A stretch of DNA of 64,000 bases from Halomonas jincaotanensis (lineage in GTDB: Bacteria; Pseudomonadota; Gammaproteobacteria; Pseudomonadales; Halomonadaceae), in NCBI RefSeq assembly GCF_018448785.1, contig NZ_JAHCLU010000002.1:124001-188000 (forward strand), read 5' to 3'. The notes beneath the pieces are model-generated. The model was not told where the DNA came from. It saw only the letters and a program-made list of their open reading frames with translations, and did no database searches. This document shows positions 9,545 to 21,349 of the stretch, in pieces; the stretch's first letter is position 1, and each line of letters starts with the position of its first letter. Both the position numbers and the translations under genes were made by a program.

Positions 9545-10206
9545 TGCCAGCCGATACGCGCCCCCGAACGCTGCTTTTCGACCTGGACGGTACCCTGGTC
9601 GATACGGCTCCCGATCTCGCCCGAGCGACCAATGAGTTGCGAGAGAGCCATCGGCTTTTGCCGCTGCCCTACTCGGTCATCCGTGCTCAGGTGTCCAACG
9701 GTGGTAGCGCCCTGGTCACTCTTGCCCTCGGCCTGGAGAAGCAAGCCGCTGGCCATGACGCGGCACGGGCCTTCCTGCTTGAAGCCTACGGTCGTGCCGT
9801 GGCGGTGGAGAGTCGTGTCTTCCCGCCGCTGGAGCGACTGCTGACCGCCTGGGAATCGCAAACACGCCCTTGGGGGATCGTGACCAACAAGCCTCGTGCC
9901 TATGCCGAGCCGCTGATCGAGGCGCTGGGGCTGACGCCAGGTGTGCTGATCTGCGCGGACGACCTTCCGGTCAAGAAGCCGGCACCGGAGCCGCTATGGG
10001 AAGCGGCCCGACGGCTGAATTGCACACCTGGCGAGTGCTGGTACATCGGCGATCATCTACGTGACATACAGGCCGCACAAGCCGCCGGCATGCCGGCGGT
10101 CGCGGTAGGTTATGGCTATATCGAGGAAGGGGACGACTATCGAGCCTGGCCGGCCGATCGATGGTTCGACACCTCAGAATCCTTGGTCGAGGCGCTGTTG
10201 AACTGA
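9544..10206 (+). CDS. mupP: HAD phosphatase, N-acetylmuramic acid 6-phosphate phosphatase type (MupP/Gph family)
   Basis: HAD-superfamily phosphatase of 220 residues. Motif I is LLFDLDGTLVDT with nucleophile Asp13 and acid/base Asp15; the motif II region is WGIVTNK; the motif III Lys lies in the PVKKPAP segment; the motif IV region is YIGDHLRDI. In Pseudomonas the gene in this exact position, between ubiG and a yciK-like reductase, is MupP of the peptidoglycan recycling bypass to UDP-MurNAc. The sequence alone cannot separate MupP from phosphoglycolate phosphatase (Gph), so the name leans on context. It overlaps ubiG by one base. Confidence 0.8.
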   Translation: MPADTRPRTLLFDLDGTLVDTAPDLARATNELRESHRLLPLPYSVIRAQVSNGGSALVTLALGLEKQAAGHDAARAFLLEAYGRAVAVESRVFPPLERLLTAWESQTRPWGIVTNKPRAYAEPLIEALGLTPGVLICADDLPVKKPAPEPLWEAARRLNCTPGECWYIGDHLRDIQAAQAAGMPAVAVGYGYIEEGDDYRAWPADRWFDTSESLVEALLN

Positions 10207-10226
10207 CATGTCGTCAGTGCGGGAGG

Positions 10227-10991
10227 TTATACGGTTTTAGGCGGTTGGGCATCGAACCGTTCCCCGTTGTGACCAAGGCTTTCCGGGCCCATCAACCACA
10301 GGTAAGTGGGCATGATTTCCTCGGGCGACCGCAGGGCAATGGGATCCTCGCCAGGGTAAGCGGTCTTGCGCATCTTGGTGCGGGTCGCACCGGGATTGAG
10401 ACTGTTGACGCGAAAGTTGCCTAGATGCTCGATCTCGTCGGCCAGCACCTCGACGAAGCCCTCGGTCGCAAACTTCGACACCGCATAGGCGCCCCAATAG
10501 GCACGTCCCTTGCGCCCGACACTTGAGGAGGTGAAGACCAATGAGGCATCGTTTGATGCCTTGAGCAAGGGCAGCAGCGCCTGGGTCATCCAGATCGGGC
10601 CATTGATATTAATCTGCATTACCTGTTCCCAGAGCTCGGGATTGTACTGCTCGAAGGGGGTGATGCGCCCCAGGATACCGGCATTGTGCAGTAAGCCGTC
10701 GAGCCGCCCGAATTCTCGGTCCAGGGTTTCCGCCATGTCGTGATAGTCCTTGAGGGTGGCGCCCTCGAAGTTCAGCGGAAAGATGGCGGGCTGGGGGGAG
10801 CCTTGGGCTTCAATCTCATCGTAGACTTTTTCCAGCTTGGCGATGGTACGGCCCAGCAGTATTACCGTGGCGCCCGCCGCGGCGTAGGCCAGGGCCGCAG
10901 CCCGACCGATGCCATCTCCCGCACCTGTCACCAGAATAATGCGATCTCGGAGCAGATCCGTCGGTGGCTGGTAGTCGATCTTGCAGGTCAT
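10227..10991 (-). CDS. yciK: YciK-family short-chain dehydrogenase/reductase
   Basis: NAD(P)-dependent oxidoreductase of the classical SDR fold, 254 residues. It shows the cofactor motif TGAGDGIGRA, the NNAG-equivalent HNAGILG, and a Ser-Tyr-Lys catalytic set (SSSVGRKGRAYWGAYAVSK). The opening (YQPPTDLLRDRIILVTGAG) and the end match YciK proteins, whose physiological substrate is not established. It is convergent with mupP, 20 bp away, and lies just downstream of cpoB on the same strand. Confidence 0.85.
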   Translation of the reverse strand: MTCKIDYQPPTDLLRDRIILVTGAGDGIGRAAALAYAAAGATVILLGRTIAKLEKVYDEIEAQGSPQPAIFPLNFEGATLKDYHDMAETLDREFGRLDGLLHNAGILGRITPFEQYNPELWEQVMQININGPIWMTQALLPLLKASNDASLVFTSSSVGRKGRAYWGAYAVSKFATEGFVEVLADEIEHLGNFRVNSLNPGATRTKMRKTAYPGEDPIALRSPEEIMPTYLWLMGPESLGHNGERFDAQPPKTV

Positions 10992-11006
10992 CGGGGCTCC
11001 TTAAAA

Positions 11007-11774
11007 TCAACTGTCCTGGCGCAGGAAATCATTGGCCAGTCCGGCAGCGCTGGTGTCGGGGTGCTCTTCGATCACTCGCTCAAGCAGGGCTCGGCTCTCT
11101 TCCGGCTCGCCTTGGCGCGCCTTGAGCAGGCCGAACTTATAGAGCGTATCGGGCGCCTTGCGGCTTTGTGGAAAGTCATCGAGGACGCGCTGGAACGCCG
11201 ATTCGGCCTGTTCTAGCTCGCCTTCGGCAGCGTACAGTTCCCCGAGCCAGTAATAGGCATTCGCGGTCAAGCCGGTATCGGGATGATTATCGACATACGC
11301 GACGAAGGCATCTATTGCCTCGGTGAATTCGCGTGACTGAACATGCGAGAAGGCAGCCTGATACTCCGACTGAGCCTCGGCGCTGGTGCCGCTGGGGGAT
11401 GGCGCATTCGCCACCTGCTGGGCGGCCTCCGCGTCCACCTCGGCACCGGTATCGACACCCGCCATGCTCGAAGCCAAGCGATCCTCGATATCCAGGTACT
11501 GCTCGCGGGTCTGGCGACGCAGTTGTTCGATCTGATGGCGAAGTTCCTCGACCTGACCGCGCAACTGCCTGATTTCCTCCTTGTGCTGCTCAACCTGGTT
11601 GAACAACACAAGGCTACCACTGGATTCCTCACGTACCTGCGTTTGATCATAGAAAGAGCGCGGCTGATCGGAGAGATCCTCGATCAGCGGCTGTTGTGCC
11701 ATGGCGGGTCCCCATACGGACAGCGGGAGCATCAAGGCTCCCGCACCGCACAGTCCTTTCAGACCGTGTTTCAT
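11007..11774 (-). CDS. cpoB: CpoB (YbgF), Tol-Pal associated periplasmic TPR protein
   Basis: Periplasmic coordinator of the Tol machine and peptidoglycan synthesis (PBP1B) at the division septum. The 255-residue precursor has a signal peptide ending at ...GPAMA (about residue 26), an N-terminal trimerising coiled coil (about residues 55-100, rich in Glu/Arg/Gln), a low-complexity linker, and a C-terminal TPR domain from about residue 130 (three repeats with YxxA/F patterns). It is the last gene of the tol-pal cluster, 30 bp after pal. Confidence 0.93.
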   Translation of the reverse strand: MKHGLKGLCGAGALMLPLSVWGPAMAQQPLIEDLSDQPRSFYDQTQVREESSGSLVLFNQVEQHKEEIRQLRGQVEELRHQIEQLRRQTREQYLDIEDRLASSMAGVDTGAEVDAEAAQQVANAPSPSGTSAEAQSEYQAAFSHVQSREFTEAIDAFVAYVDNHPDTGLTANAYYWLGELYAAEGELEQAESAFQRVLDDFPQSRKAPDTLYKFGLLKARQGEPEESRALLERVIEEHPDTSAAGLANDFLRQDS

Positions 11775-11804
11775 GCGTGTCTCCTTACGTGCAAAGACGC
11801 CGGT

Positions 11805-12344
11805 TCAATAGGCGAACACGACGCGACGGTTCTGGGCATAGGCCTCTTCGTTCTGGCCCCGTGCCGCCGGACGCTCTTCACCATACGCGACAACATCAAT
11901 CTGCGACGGCGAGACGCCTTGTACGTTCAGAAACCGCTCCACCGCATCGGCACGGCGCTCGCTGAGGGCCATATTGTATTCACGGGTACCGCGCTCGTCG
12001 GTATGGCCCTGCAGCACCACGCTGGCATCGGAATTGTTGCGCATGTAGCGGACATGAGACGCCAATACCGGCTCAAATTCTGATTGTATGATGTCACTAT
12101 CATAAGCGAAATAAATGGTACGAACCTCGGGAATGCGTGCGTCGGCTTGCTGTCCCGCCCCATCCCCCATGCGGCTGCCACTGGCCTGGCCGCTGCGGGT
12201 GGCATCGGAGCCGGAGACCCCGTCGCGCGAGCCATCAGCTGAACCCGCCATTCCGTCCTGGCTGCCCCCACGGCTGGCACAGCCGGCCAGTAGCGCCAGA
12301 GAGAGTGCCAGTGCCAGACATTTAGCATAGGGCTTGAGTTGCAT
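11805..12344 (-). CDS. pal: Peptidoglycan-associated lipoprotein Pal
   Basis: Outer-membrane lipoprotein that binds peptidoglycan and TolB. The 179-residue precursor has a type II signal peptide with lipobox LLAGC (lipidated Cys22), a Gly/Ser-rich linker, and an OmpA-like domain with VVLQGHTDERGTREYN and the conserved ALSERRADAV. The ATG at 12344 is chosen because GGAG precedes it at normal spacing and the signal peptide starts there; the longer in-frame ATG at 12401 would bury the signal sequence. Confidence 0.95.
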   Translation of the reverse strand: MQLKPYAKCLALALSLALLAGCASRGGSQDGMAGSADGSRDGVSGSDATRSGQASGSRMGDGAGQQADARIPEVRTIYFAYDSDIIQSEFEPVLASHVRYMRNNSDASVVLQGHTDERGTREYNMALSERRADAVERFLNVQGVSPSQIDVVAYGEERPAARGQNEEAYAQNRRVVFAY

Positions 12345-12413
12345 GTGTTCACTCCGTGTTGGTCTTGCGAATCGACATCGTAAATATGGGAGGTGTGTCA
12401 ACGGCGATGCGTG

Positions 12414-13700
12414 TCAGTCCAGAAATGGGGACCACGCGGGTTCACGCACGTCACCCTCGGCCGAAGGAAGCCGGAAAGAGGATCGGCCATCTGCCGATAC
12501 CGCCCCGAGCACCCCGCGATTTCCTTGTTGGGTGGCGAAGATTACCATGGTCCCGTTGGGGGCAACACTGGGCGACTCGTTCTGCCCGGAATCGCTGAGA
12601 ACGACCAGGCGCCCACTGTCGAGTTCCTGTCGGGCAACCTGATATCCGCGGTCGCCGCGATGGATCAGAAAGAGCGACTCGCCATCCGGCGCAAAGCGGC
12701 CGCGAGCGTTGTAGTTGCCGGTGAACGTCAGCCGCTCCGACTCGCCACTGGCAAGATCATAGCGATAAAGCTGCGGTCCACCGCTGCGGTCGGAGGTGAA
12801 GACCAGGCTTTGGCCGTCGGGTGCCCAACTGGGCTCGGTATCGATGCTCGAGTTGTTGGTCAGACGCTGGAAATCGCGGGAGCCTATATCCATCACGTAG
12901 ATCTCCGGCTGGCCATCCTTTGACAGCGACATCGCCAGTCTGCGTCCGTCTGGCGACCACGCCGGCGCGCCGTTGATGCCCTCGAAAGAGGTGGCGCGTA
13001 CTCGTTCCCCGGAGTTCAGGTTCTGGATGTAGATGGCCGGACGCCCGGTTTCGAAGGAAACGTAGGCTAGTTTGCGGCCATCCGGTGACCAGCTAGGCGA
13101 AAGAATAGGCTCGTCTGACGAAAGAATCTGCTGGCTGTTGTGTCCATCGGCGTCTGCCACATGCAGGACGAAGCGGATGTTATCGCCCGTGCCACGTGCG
13201 GTCACATAGGCGATTCGGGTCGAGAAAGCACCCCGGATATCGGTGATCGCCTCGAAGATCTGGTCGCTGATGTAGTGCCCGGCTCCACGCAACTCGCCAT
13301 TGCCGGCGGTCACGACTTCGCCGAGCATACGTCGCTCGCCGCTGACGTCCATCAGCTCGTACTGGATACGGTAGCCATTCCCTTCCTGAGTGGCCGTCCC
13401 CACCACCAGATAGCGAACCTCCAGGGCACGCCAGTCACCGAAGCGGACCTCGTCGCCCGTGGTCGGACGCTCAAACATCGCGTTGCGCTCGAGCGGATCA
13501 AAATACCCGCTGCGCGCCAGGTTGTCGTGGATGATGCGCGACACGTCTTCGGGCAGCGCGTCGCCACCGCCGAAGGGCACCACGGCAATCGGCGTAGCCC
13601 GGTCGCTGCCACGGGTAATCTCGATGGTCAGGTCAGCCTGGGCCAGGCTGCCGAACACCAGCAACGCGGCCGCAAGCCAGGTCGTTATCAAGGCTTTCAT
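12414..13700 (-). CDS. tolB: Tol-Pal system periplasmic protein TolB
   Basis: Periplasmic beta-propeller that links Pal with TolA. The 428-residue precursor has a signal peptide of about 22 residues ending LAQA, an N-terminal alpha/beta domain, and a six-bladed propeller of repeats of the [13 protein letters not shown] type. The start overlaps the tolA stop as TGATG, so translation is coupled. Length and repeat count are normal for TolB. Confidence 0.96.
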   Translation of the reverse strand: MKALITTWLAAALLVFGSLAQADLTIEITRGSDRATPIAVVPFGGGDALPEDVSRIIHDNLARSGYFDPLERNAMFERPTTGDEVRFGDWRALEVRYLVVGTATQEGNGYRIQYELMDVSGERRMLGEVVTAGNGELRGAGHYISDQIFEAITDIRGAFSTRIAYVTARGTGDNIRFVLHVADADGHNSQQILSSDEPILSPSWSPDGRKLAYVSFETGRPAIYIQNLNSGERVRATSFEGINGAPAWSPDGRRLAMSLSKDGQPEIYVMDIGSRDFQRLTNNSSIDTEPSWAPDGQSLVFTSDRSGGPQLYRYDLASGESERLTFTGNYNARGRFAPDGESLFLIHRGDRGYQVARQELDSGRLVVLSDSGQNESPSVAPNGTMVIFATQQGNRGVLGAVSADGRSSFRLPSAEGDVREPAWSPFLD

Positions 13701-14863
13701 CAGCGGATATCCCCCGGTCTGAAGCGTAGATTGAATTGACGGTAATCCCGTTGCACTGATGAGGGCAACTCGCGCAACTCACGAAACGGTGCAGCGGCTT
13801 CCACGGCCTGGACCACCGATCGGTCGAAGGCCCCATCACCGCTACCCCGGGTAATATTGGCAGCAAACAGCTCGCCGGAAGGCCCGAGACGCACCGATAC
13901 CTCAGCACTGGCACCCTCGGGTGAGTTAGGTGGAATAACCCAAGCCTGTTCCACCGCGCGGCGCACCAGCGTAATGAAGCTATTGGCCGCTTGCTGTGCC
14001 TGACGCGCCGCGGCCACGTCCTCGGACTCACCTTCGATGGCGCGATCGAGCCCCTGGCTTGCCGCCTCGGCTGCGCGGCGTGCTGCCTCCTCACGTCGAC
14101 GCTGCTCATCGGCCTGCTGTCGAGCTTGCTCTTGGCGGCGCTGCTCGGCTTCGGCCTGACGTTGCCGCTCAGCCTCGGCTTCGCGCTGTCGCTGCGCCTC
14201 GAGTTCCTGTTGACGCTCGCGTTCTGCCGCTTCCTCGCGCTGGCGTTGCGCTTCGGCTTCTTCCTGACGCTGTTGTTCGGCGGCCTGACGTTGCCGCTCT
14301 GCCTCAGCCTCCGCCTCGCGTGCTCGCTCTGCTGCCGCTTCTTCTTCGCGTCGTGCCTGTTCAGCAGCCTGACGCTCGGCTTCGGCTTCCTGGCGCTGTC
14401 GTTCCTCGGCCTGCTGTTCACGCAGACGTGCCAGCTCCTCGGCCTGCGCGGCACGGCGTTGAGCTTCCGCTTCGGCAGCACGGAGGGCTTCCTCGCGCTC
14501 ACGCGCCTCGACCTCTCGCTGCTGTCGAGCCTCTTCTGCCTGCTGCTGAGCCTCGGCATCTTCCGCCTGCGCGTCTTCCTCGGCCTCGCGTTCTGCTTCT
14601 TCGGCCTCGCGCTCTGCTTCCTCGGACTGACGCCGCTCCTCTTCCTCGCGAGCGAGGGCGCGTGAGCGCGCCTCTTCAGCGCGCTGGGCCTGATCGGTGG
14701 TGGTTTCGGTGCTGACGAGGGTCGCCTGAACGATGGAGCTGCTCGGTGATGCCTCTTCCTGTTGGGGAAAGCGCATCACGCTGAACAGCAAAATACCCAG
14801 GTGCAGGACGATGGCAAGGATGGTCGGCAGACCATAACCCACGCGCTGGTCGTGTCTGGCCAT
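13700..14863 (-). CDS. tolA: TolA, inner-membrane energy-coupling protein
   Basis: Connects TolQ/TolR in the inner membrane with TolB/Pal. The 387-residue protein has one N-terminal transmembrane helix (about residues 12-31), a very long helix of about 250 residues made of Ala, Glu, Arg and Gln (domain II, spanning the periplasm), and a C-terminal globular domain from about residue 295 that holds the TolB/colicin-binding fold. The monotonous composition of domain II leaves long open frames on the opposite strand that are not genes. Confidence 0.93.
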   Translation of the reverse strand: MARHDQRVGYGLPTILAIVLHLGILLFSVMRFPQQEEASPSSSIVQATLVSTETTTDQAQRAEEARSRALAREEEERRQSEEAEREAEEAEREAEEDAQAEDAEAQQQAEEARQQREVEAREREEALRAAEAEAQRRAAQAEELARLREQQAEERQRQEAEAERQAAEQARREEEAAAERAREAEAEAERQRQAAEQQRQEEAEAQRQREEAAERERQQELEAQRQREAEAERQRQAEAEQRRQEQARQQADEQRRREEAARRAAEAASQGLDRAIEGESEDVAAARQAQQAANSFITLVRRAVEQAWVIPPNSPEGASAEVSVRLGPSGELFAANITRGSGDGAFDRSVVQAVEAAAPFRELRELPSSVQRDYRQFNLRFRPGDIR

Positions 14864-14872
14864 GTCGACTCC

Positions 14873-15313
14873 TCAACCCTCGCCGGGGGACGGTTCCGAG
14901 ATCAAGCCGACATCGGCCACCCCGGCGGTCTGCAGCGTGCTCATCAGGGTAATCACCTGACCATAGGAAACGTTGCGGTCTCCTCGGACCAGCACGCGCG
15001 TCGCCGGGTTGCGATCGAGCAGGACAACGACACGGTCGGCGATTTCGTCGAGACTCACTGCCGTCTCCTCACCGCCCAGCGAGATAAAATACTCCCCTTC
15101 ACGGTTCACCGATACGACGATAGGCTCGCTGTTTTCGGCCTCGTCGATCGGTTCAGAACTGGCCTGCGGCAAATCGACCTGAACGCCCTGGGTCAGCATG
15201 GGCGCGGTAATCATGAAGATCACCAGCAACACCAGCATGACGTCGATGAAGGGCACCACGTTGATTTCGCCCATGGGCTTGCGGGTGCCACGGCGATTGA
15301 AAGGTCCATGCAT
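14873..15313 (-). CDS. tolR: TolR, ExbD/TolR-family proton-channel subunit
   Basis: Inner-membrane component of the Tol motor. The 146-residue protein has a single transmembrane helix in the segment [20 protein letters not shown], with the proton-handling Asp in FIDVML, and a periplasmic dimerising domain. It is encoded between tolQ and tolA with gaps of about 10 bp on each side. Confidence 0.95.
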   Translation of the reverse strand: MHGPFNRRGTRKPMGEINVVPFIDVMLVLLVIFMITAPMLTQGVQVDLPQASSEPIDEAENSEPIVVSVNREGEYFISLGGEETAVSLDEIADRVVVLLDRNPATRVLVRGDRNVSYGQVITLMSTLQTAGVADVGLISEPSPGEG

Positions 15314-15325
15314 GATGCGCCTCCC

Positions 15326-16015
15326 TCAGGCGGTACCGGTTTCGGCCCGGCCCTGCAGGTTGCGATGCAGGATGGAATGGAATTCCTCGGCGAAGTCTTC
15401 GTACTTGCCGAGAAGACGACCGGACTCGGCCGAGAGCCGGTTGTAGAAGATGACCGCCGGGATGGCGGCGAACAGACCCATCGCCGTGGCGATCAACGCC
15501 TCGGCTATCCAGGGGGCTACCGTGGCGAGTGTCGCTTGCTGGGCCATGGAGAGCGACTGGAAGGACCCCATGATCCCCCAGACGGTGCCGAACAGGCCGA
15601 TATAAGGGCTTGCCGACGCGACGGTGGCCAGGAATACCAGATGAAGGTTGAGACGCTCCTCTTCCCGTGACCAGGCCACTCGCATGCTGCGCTGCACGCC
15701 ATCGAGGATCGCCTGTGGACTGCGGGTCTTGGGCAGCAGGCGATTGAATTCGCGAAAACCCGATCGGAACAGGTGCTCGGCGCCCTGAGTTTCCTGCTCG
15801 GAGGGTGTTTCACGGTAGAGTTCATTGAGATCGACACCGGACCAGAAACGTTCCTCGAAGACCTGATGCGCCTTGCGGGCACGGCGCATCACGAAGGTTC
15901 GCTGGAAGATCATGACCCAAGAGATGATCGAGGCGATTATCAGGAGCAGCATAACGCCCTGCACCACGGTGCTCGCATTCATGATCAGGTGGGGAATAGA
16001 CATGGAGTCGTTCAC
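15326..16015 (-). CDS. tolQ: TolQ, MotA/TolQ/ExbB-family proton-channel subunit
   Basis: Polytopic inner-membrane motor protein with three transmembrane helices. It shows the family segments [25 protein letters not shown] and [16 protein letters not shown] place the start at a GTG (16015, reads V-N-D-S-M) because GAGG stands 6 nt before it and the 229-residue product has the length of known TolQ (230). An ATG six bases upstream (16021) and an internal ATG at 16003 are alternatives. It follows ybgC in the usual ybgC-tolQRAB-pal order. Confidence 0.92.
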   Translation of the reverse strand: MNDSMSIPHLIMNASTVVQGVMLLLIIASIISWVMIFQRTFVMRRARKAHQVFEERFWSGVDLNELYRETPSEQETQGAEHLFRSGFREFNRLLPKTRSPQAILDGVQRSMRVAWSREEERLNLHLVFLATVASASPYIGLFGTVWGIMGSFQSLSMAQQATLATVAPWIAEALIATAMGLFAAIPAVIFYNRLSAESGRLLGKYEDFAEEFHSILHRNLQGRAETGTA

Positions 16016-16026
16016 GGGCATCCTCG

Positions 16027-16464
16027 TCAGACTGACTGTTGAGCATCTTGCGGGTGGTCGGAGGCTGATCGAGAGATCAGGGCCGCGGCCAGTGCCGGCG
16101 GCCATTGTGTGGGCTTGAACCGCTTGGCATCGACACAGGCTATGTCGACCCTGGCCTCGCAGAGAGGCTCACTATCGCGTGCCACCGTCTGGGCGAACTG
16201 CAAGCGGCAGCGCCCTTGGGTCAACACCTCGACACCAACGTCCAGGCTGTCATCCAGGCGAGCGGGCCTGGCATAGCGACACTCCAGGCGGTGCACAACC
16301 AGCTGGATGCCGCTCTCGAGCAATGCCTGCTGGGTGAACCCGGAGGCGCGCAGCCACTCGCTGCGGGCCCGCTCCATATATTTCAGATAGTTCACGTAGT
16401 AGACGATACCGCCGGCATCGGTATCTTCGATATAGACGCGCACTGGCCATTGAAACACGCTCAT
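16027..16464 (-). CDS. ybgC: Tol-Pal associated acyl-CoA thioesterase YbgC
   Basis: Hotdog-fold acyl-CoA thioesterase of the 4-hydroxybenzoyl-CoA thioesterase type, standard first gene of tol-pal clusters. The 145-residue protein has the active-site segment RVYIEDTDAGGIVYYVNYL with its catalytic Asp. The ATG at 16464 (MSVFQWPVRVY) is preferred over an upstream ATG at 16515 because homologues start there and a purine-rich site (AAAAAGG) precedes it. The C-terminus (last ~20 residues) is longer than in E. coli and not conserved. Confidence 0.92.
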   Translation of the reverse strand: MSVFQWPVRVYIEDTDAGGIVYYVNYLKYMERARSEWLRASGFTQQALLESGIQLVVHRLECRYARPARLDDSLDVGVEVLTQGRCRLQFAQTVARDSEPLCEARVDIACVDAKRFKPTQWPPALAAALISRSASDHPQDAQQSV

Positions 16465-16489
16465 GGCCGTACCTTTTTCATGGACGTCT

Positions 16490-17527
16490 TCATGGACGTA
16501 CCTCGCCCGGTGCATCCATGGAGTGTTGGTCGGGGGCCAGGTCGAAGTGCTGCCAGGCCTGACGCGTGACCACCCGACCCCGAGCGGTGCGCATCATCAG
16601 CCCTTGCTGTATCAGGTAGGGCTCAATGACATCCTCGATGGTATCGCGCTCCTCGCCGATCGCCGCCGCAAGAGAGTCGACGCCGACCGGGCCGCCGTCG
16701 AACTTCTCTATCATCGCCAGCAACAAGCGGCGATCCATATGGTCGAGGCCATGATGGTCAACATGCAGCATATTGAGCGCCAAGTCGGCGGTATCGGCAT
16801 CGATGTGGCCGTTGCCGCGAACCTCGGCATAGTCGCGAACCCGTCGCAACAGCCGATTGGCGATACGTGGTGTGCCGCGAGAGCGGCGCGCGACTTCCAC
16901 CGCCCCCGGCCGTTCGGTCTCGACGCGCAGCAGTCTCGCCGAGCGGGTGACGATCTCGGTAAGGTCGTCGATGTTATAGAATTCCAGGCGCTCGACGATA
17001 CCGAAGCGGTCGCGCAACGGTGAAGTCAGAAGCCCCGCGCGCGTCGTGGCCCCAACGAGGGTAAAGTTGGGCAAGTCGAGCTTGATCGAACGCGCAGCGG
17101 GACCTTCGCCGATGACGATATCGAGCTGGAAATCCTCCATGGCGGGATAGAGGATTTCTTCGATGACCGGCGACAGGCGGTGGATCTCATCGATAAAGAG
17201 TACGTCGCCGGGTTGCAGGTTGGTCAGCATGGCGGCGAGATCGCCGGCACGCTCGAGCACCGGACCGGAGGTGGACTTGAGTCCGACCCCCATCTCCTCG
17301 GCGATGATGTTGGCGAGTGTCGTCTTGCCAAGCCCAGGCGGGCCAAAGATCAATGTGTGATCGAGGCTCTCACTACGGCCTCGCGCCGCGTCGATGAAGA
17401 TCTCGAGTTGCTCTCGGACCCTGAGTTGTCCAATGTAATCGGCCAGTCGCTTGGGGCGGATGGCACGATCGATATGCCCCTCCCCTTCGCTCGAGTCGGC
17501 GGCGATCAGGCGATCATTCTCCAGCAT
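16490..17527 (-). CDS. ruvB: Holliday junction branch-migration ATPase RuvB
   Basis: Hexameric AAA+ motor that drives branch migration with RuvA. The 345-residue protein has the RuvB opening ([16 protein letters not shown]), Walker [12 protein letters not shown], Walker B FIDEIHRL, sensor 1 GATTRAGLL and the C-terminal winged helix. It lies about 48 bp downstream of ruvA in the order ruvC-ruvA-ruvB. Confidence 0.97.
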   Translation of the reverse strand: MLENDRLIAADSSEGEGHIDRAIRPKRLADYIGQLRVREQLEIFIDAARGRSESLDHTLIFGPPGLGKTTLANIIAEEMGVGLKSTSGPVLERAGDLAAMLTNLQPGDVLFIDEIHRLSPVIEEILYPAMEDFQLDIVIGEGPAARSIKLDLPNFTLVGATTRAGLLTSPLRDRFGIVERLEFYNIDDLTEIVTRSARLLRVETERPGAVEVARRSRGTPRIANRLLRRVRDYAEVRGNGHIDADTADLALNMLHVDHHGLDHMDRRLLLAMIEKFDGGPVGVDSLAAAIGEERDTIEDVIEPYLIQQGLMMRTARGRVVTRQAWQHFDLAPDQHSMDAPGEVRP

Positions 17528-17575
17528 CGGCGGTTCTCCGGCACGGCAGGGTCGAGACTTGCGACATGAAGGGCA

Positions 17576-18190
17576 TCACCCGGCCAGGCGTCGGCTCAGC
17601 GCCGCCTTTATCATGGCCTCGGTGGAAGGCTCCTGTTCGAGACCGACCAGCATCCTGGCCGCTTCCGCGGGTTTGTATCCCAGGCTGATAAGTGCCGACT
17701 CGGCATCGGCCAGCGGATCCTGACGAGGAGACGATAGTGCGCCAGTGTCGTCCTCGAATGCGGAGAGCGTCTCGCGGGGGGCTTCCCAATGGGGGAAGCG
17801 ATCGCGCATCTCGATGATCAACCGCTCGGCCGTCTTTTTGCCCACCCCGGGTAAACGAGTCAAGGCCTTGGCATCGTCATCCAGCACACAACGAATGAAG
17901 GCGTCTTCGTCCATACCAGAAAGAATGGCCAAGGCAAGACGCGGGCCAACACCATTGACCTTGATCAGGGCACGAAATAACGCTCGTTCCTGTTCCCGGG
18001 CGAAGCCGTAGAGGAGATGGGCGTCGTCACGCACCACCAGATGCGTGAAAATGGACACCAACTCACCACTCACGGGCAGCGACACCAGGGTATTCATTGA
18101 GGCTTCCAGCTCGTAGCCGACGCCATTCACATCTACGACCATCCAGGGCGGCTGTTTCTCGAGCAGGGTGCCACGCAGGCGTCCGATCAT
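17576..18190 (-). CDS. ruvA: Holliday junction DNA helicase RuvA
   Basis: Tetrameric Holliday-junction binding protein. The 204-residue protein opens MIGRLRGTLLEKQPPWMVVD (OB-fold), carries two helix-hairpin-helix motifs (KVNGVGPRLALAIL and LPGVGKKTAERLIIE), and ends with the RuvB-binding UBA-like domain (ALISLGYKPAEAARML). Encoded between ruvC and ruvB. Confidence 0.97.
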   Translation of the reverse strand: MIGRLRGTLLEKQPPWMVVDVNGVGYELEASMNTLVSLPVSGELVSIFTHLVVRDDAHLLYGFAREQERALFRALIKVNGVGPRLALAILSGMDEDAFIRCVLDDDAKALTRLPGVGKKTAERLIIEMRDRFPHWEAPRETLSAFEDDTGALSSPRQDPLADAESALISLGYKPAEAARMLVGLEQEPSTEAMIKAALSRRLAG

Positions 18191-18333
18191 GGGGTTGTCA
18201 TATCCATTGCCATCAATTCCATCGTGATCACTCAGGCCACCGTGCCAATACTATACTGGTCGTCCGAGCGACTGACCAGTCCGCCATCAAACGCCGTTCG
18301 AGAATCGCTGAGGTTGTCGTGAAATGCCGGCGC

Positions 18334-18873
18334 TCAGGGCCGGAAGTCGCGCCAGGACCCCCCCTTGCGTCGGCTAGAATGCCCACCGAAGCTTCCTACG
18401 GTAAGCAGGCCGCTGCGGGCGTGGGCATGGGTCAGGGCAATCGCCAGCCCATCGGCCGCATCGGCCTGGGGCGTTCCGTCGAGCCCCAGAATGGCGGTCA
18501 CCATGTGTTGAACTTGCGACTTGTCGGCATTCCCACTGCCGGTAACGGCCTGCTTGATCTGACGCGGCCCGTACTCGCTCACAGGCAGGCCGTGATTCGC
18601 CGCACAGACGATGGCGGTGCCACGCGCCTGGCCGAGTTTGAGCGCCGAGTCGGCATTCTTGGACATGAATACCTGCTCGATGGCGAATTCGCCCGGCCGG
18701 TGTACCGCGATCAGCTCACCGATGCCGGCGTAGATCTGGGCGAGTCGCTGGGCAAGGTCATCGGCCTGGATGCGGATACAGCCACTGGCCACGTAGCGCG
18801 GTGTAGTACTGGCAGCATCCAGCACCCCGTATCCAGTAATCCGTGAGCCGGGGTCGATACCGAGAATCAGCAT
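18334..18873 (-). CDS. ruvC: Crossover junction endodeoxyribonuclease RuvC
   Basis: Resolves Holliday junctions; RNase H-like fold. With the ATG at 18873 the protein is 179 residues, opening [18 protein letters not shown], where Asp7 is the first catalytic acid. The later acids fall in the FAIEQVF and [14 protein letters not shown] segments. An upstream in-frame ATG (18993) gives a 40-residue non-homologous extension and would run across a hairpin, so it is rejected. In Pseudomonas yebC lies between aspS and ruvC; it is absent here. Confidence 0.95.
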   Translation of the reverse strand: MLILGIDPGSRITGYGVLDAASTTPRYVASGCIRIQADDLAQRLAQIYAGIGELIAVHRPGEFAIEQVFMSKNADSALKLGQARGTAIVCAANHGLPVSEYGPRQIKQAVTGSGNADKSQVQHMVTAILGLDGTPQADAADGLAIALTHAHARSGLLTVGSFGGHSSRRKGGSWRDFRP

Positions 18874-18958
18874 AGTGCTCGCGCCATCGCGGTGTTCATG
18901 AACGTCCCGGTCATCACCGATATCCTCAAGCGCACTGGGGCGCCTTGTCATCAAGCTG

Positions 18959-18984
18959 ACACCGGCGCCTGGAGGCGCCGGTGT
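18959..18984. terminator. Perfect GC-rich hairpin between aspS and ruvC
   Basis: An 11-base arm (18959-18969) pairs perfectly with 18974-18984 around a TGGA loop. It sits in the gap between the aspS stop and the ruvC start. There is no following T-run on either strand, so it may attenuate rather than terminate transcription. Confidence 0.45.
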
Positions 18985-19011
18985 GTCGGTCATCGAGATC
19001 GCGCTGACCGC

Positions 19012-20793
<1,782 letters not shown>

Positions 20794-20858
20794 GTCGTAT
20801 CCTGTTCCGTTGCGTTGTCAAAAATGTGTTGCCCGAGGCTCGAGCCTGGAGGCGGCCC

Positions 20859-21149
20859 TCAGGCCGCCGTTTCATCCTTCTTGGTCGCCGGCTTGCTGCT
20901 TGCTGGCGGTTTGTCGCTGGAGCCTGAAGATTCGCTGGAGGAATCCCCGGCCAGATTCTTCTTGCTACCGGACTTGAAATCGGTCTCGTACCAGCCGCTG
21001 CCGGCGAGCCGGAAGCCGGCGGCAGAGATCAGCCGCGTCAGTTCGGGGGTCTCGCAGGCCGGGCAGTCGGTCAGCAGCGGGGCGCTGATCTTCTGCAGCT
21101 TTTCCAGACGATGGCCGCAGGCCTTGCACTCGTATTCGTAGATGGGCAT
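20859..21149 (-). CDS. FmdB-family zinc-ribbon protein
   Basis: Small (96-residue) putative regulatory protein. It opens MPIYEYECKACGHRLEKLQK and has two Cys pairs (CKAC, CPAC) that form a zinc ribbon, followed by a Ser/Lys/Asp-rich disordered tail. The ATG at 21149 is the homologous start; the upstream extension to 21323 is not conserved in type. It is usually found directly upstream of aspS, as here. The molecular role of the family is not established. A GGCGGCC/GGCCGCC inverted repeat overlaps its stop codon (20851-20868). Confidence 0.9.
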   Translation of the reverse strand: MPIYEYECKACGHRLEKLQKISAPLLTDCPACETPELTRLISAAGFRLAGSGWYETDFKSGSKKNLAGDSSSESSGSSDKPPASSKPATKKDETAA

Positions 21150-21349
21150 GGTTTGAATCACTCCGTAAAACGACATTGCCCAGAAAAGGCGACGCCAGGC
21201 GACGATGGGCGTCTCGCCTGACGAATATGTGGCCGGCCCACGGATATTCCAAGCCTGCCCAAAGCCGGTCATTATAGCGTGATCACCACCACTGCGGGCA
21301 AGGTATGCGCCTTCTGACCGCAACAGGGAACCGCCACCAAGGACATCTC

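Noticed and set aside
13991-14715. Two long plus-strand open frames of about 225-240 codons opposite tolA
   Set aside because: They arise from the Ala/Glu/Arg/Gln-rich repeat composition of TolA domain II. Their translations are low-complexity Leu/Arg/Pro strings without a ribosome site.
20851-20868. Terminator overlapping the FmdB-like gene stop
   Set aside because: The GGCGGCC/GGCCGCC repeat is partly coding and lacks a T-run, so it is mentioned only within the gene entry.
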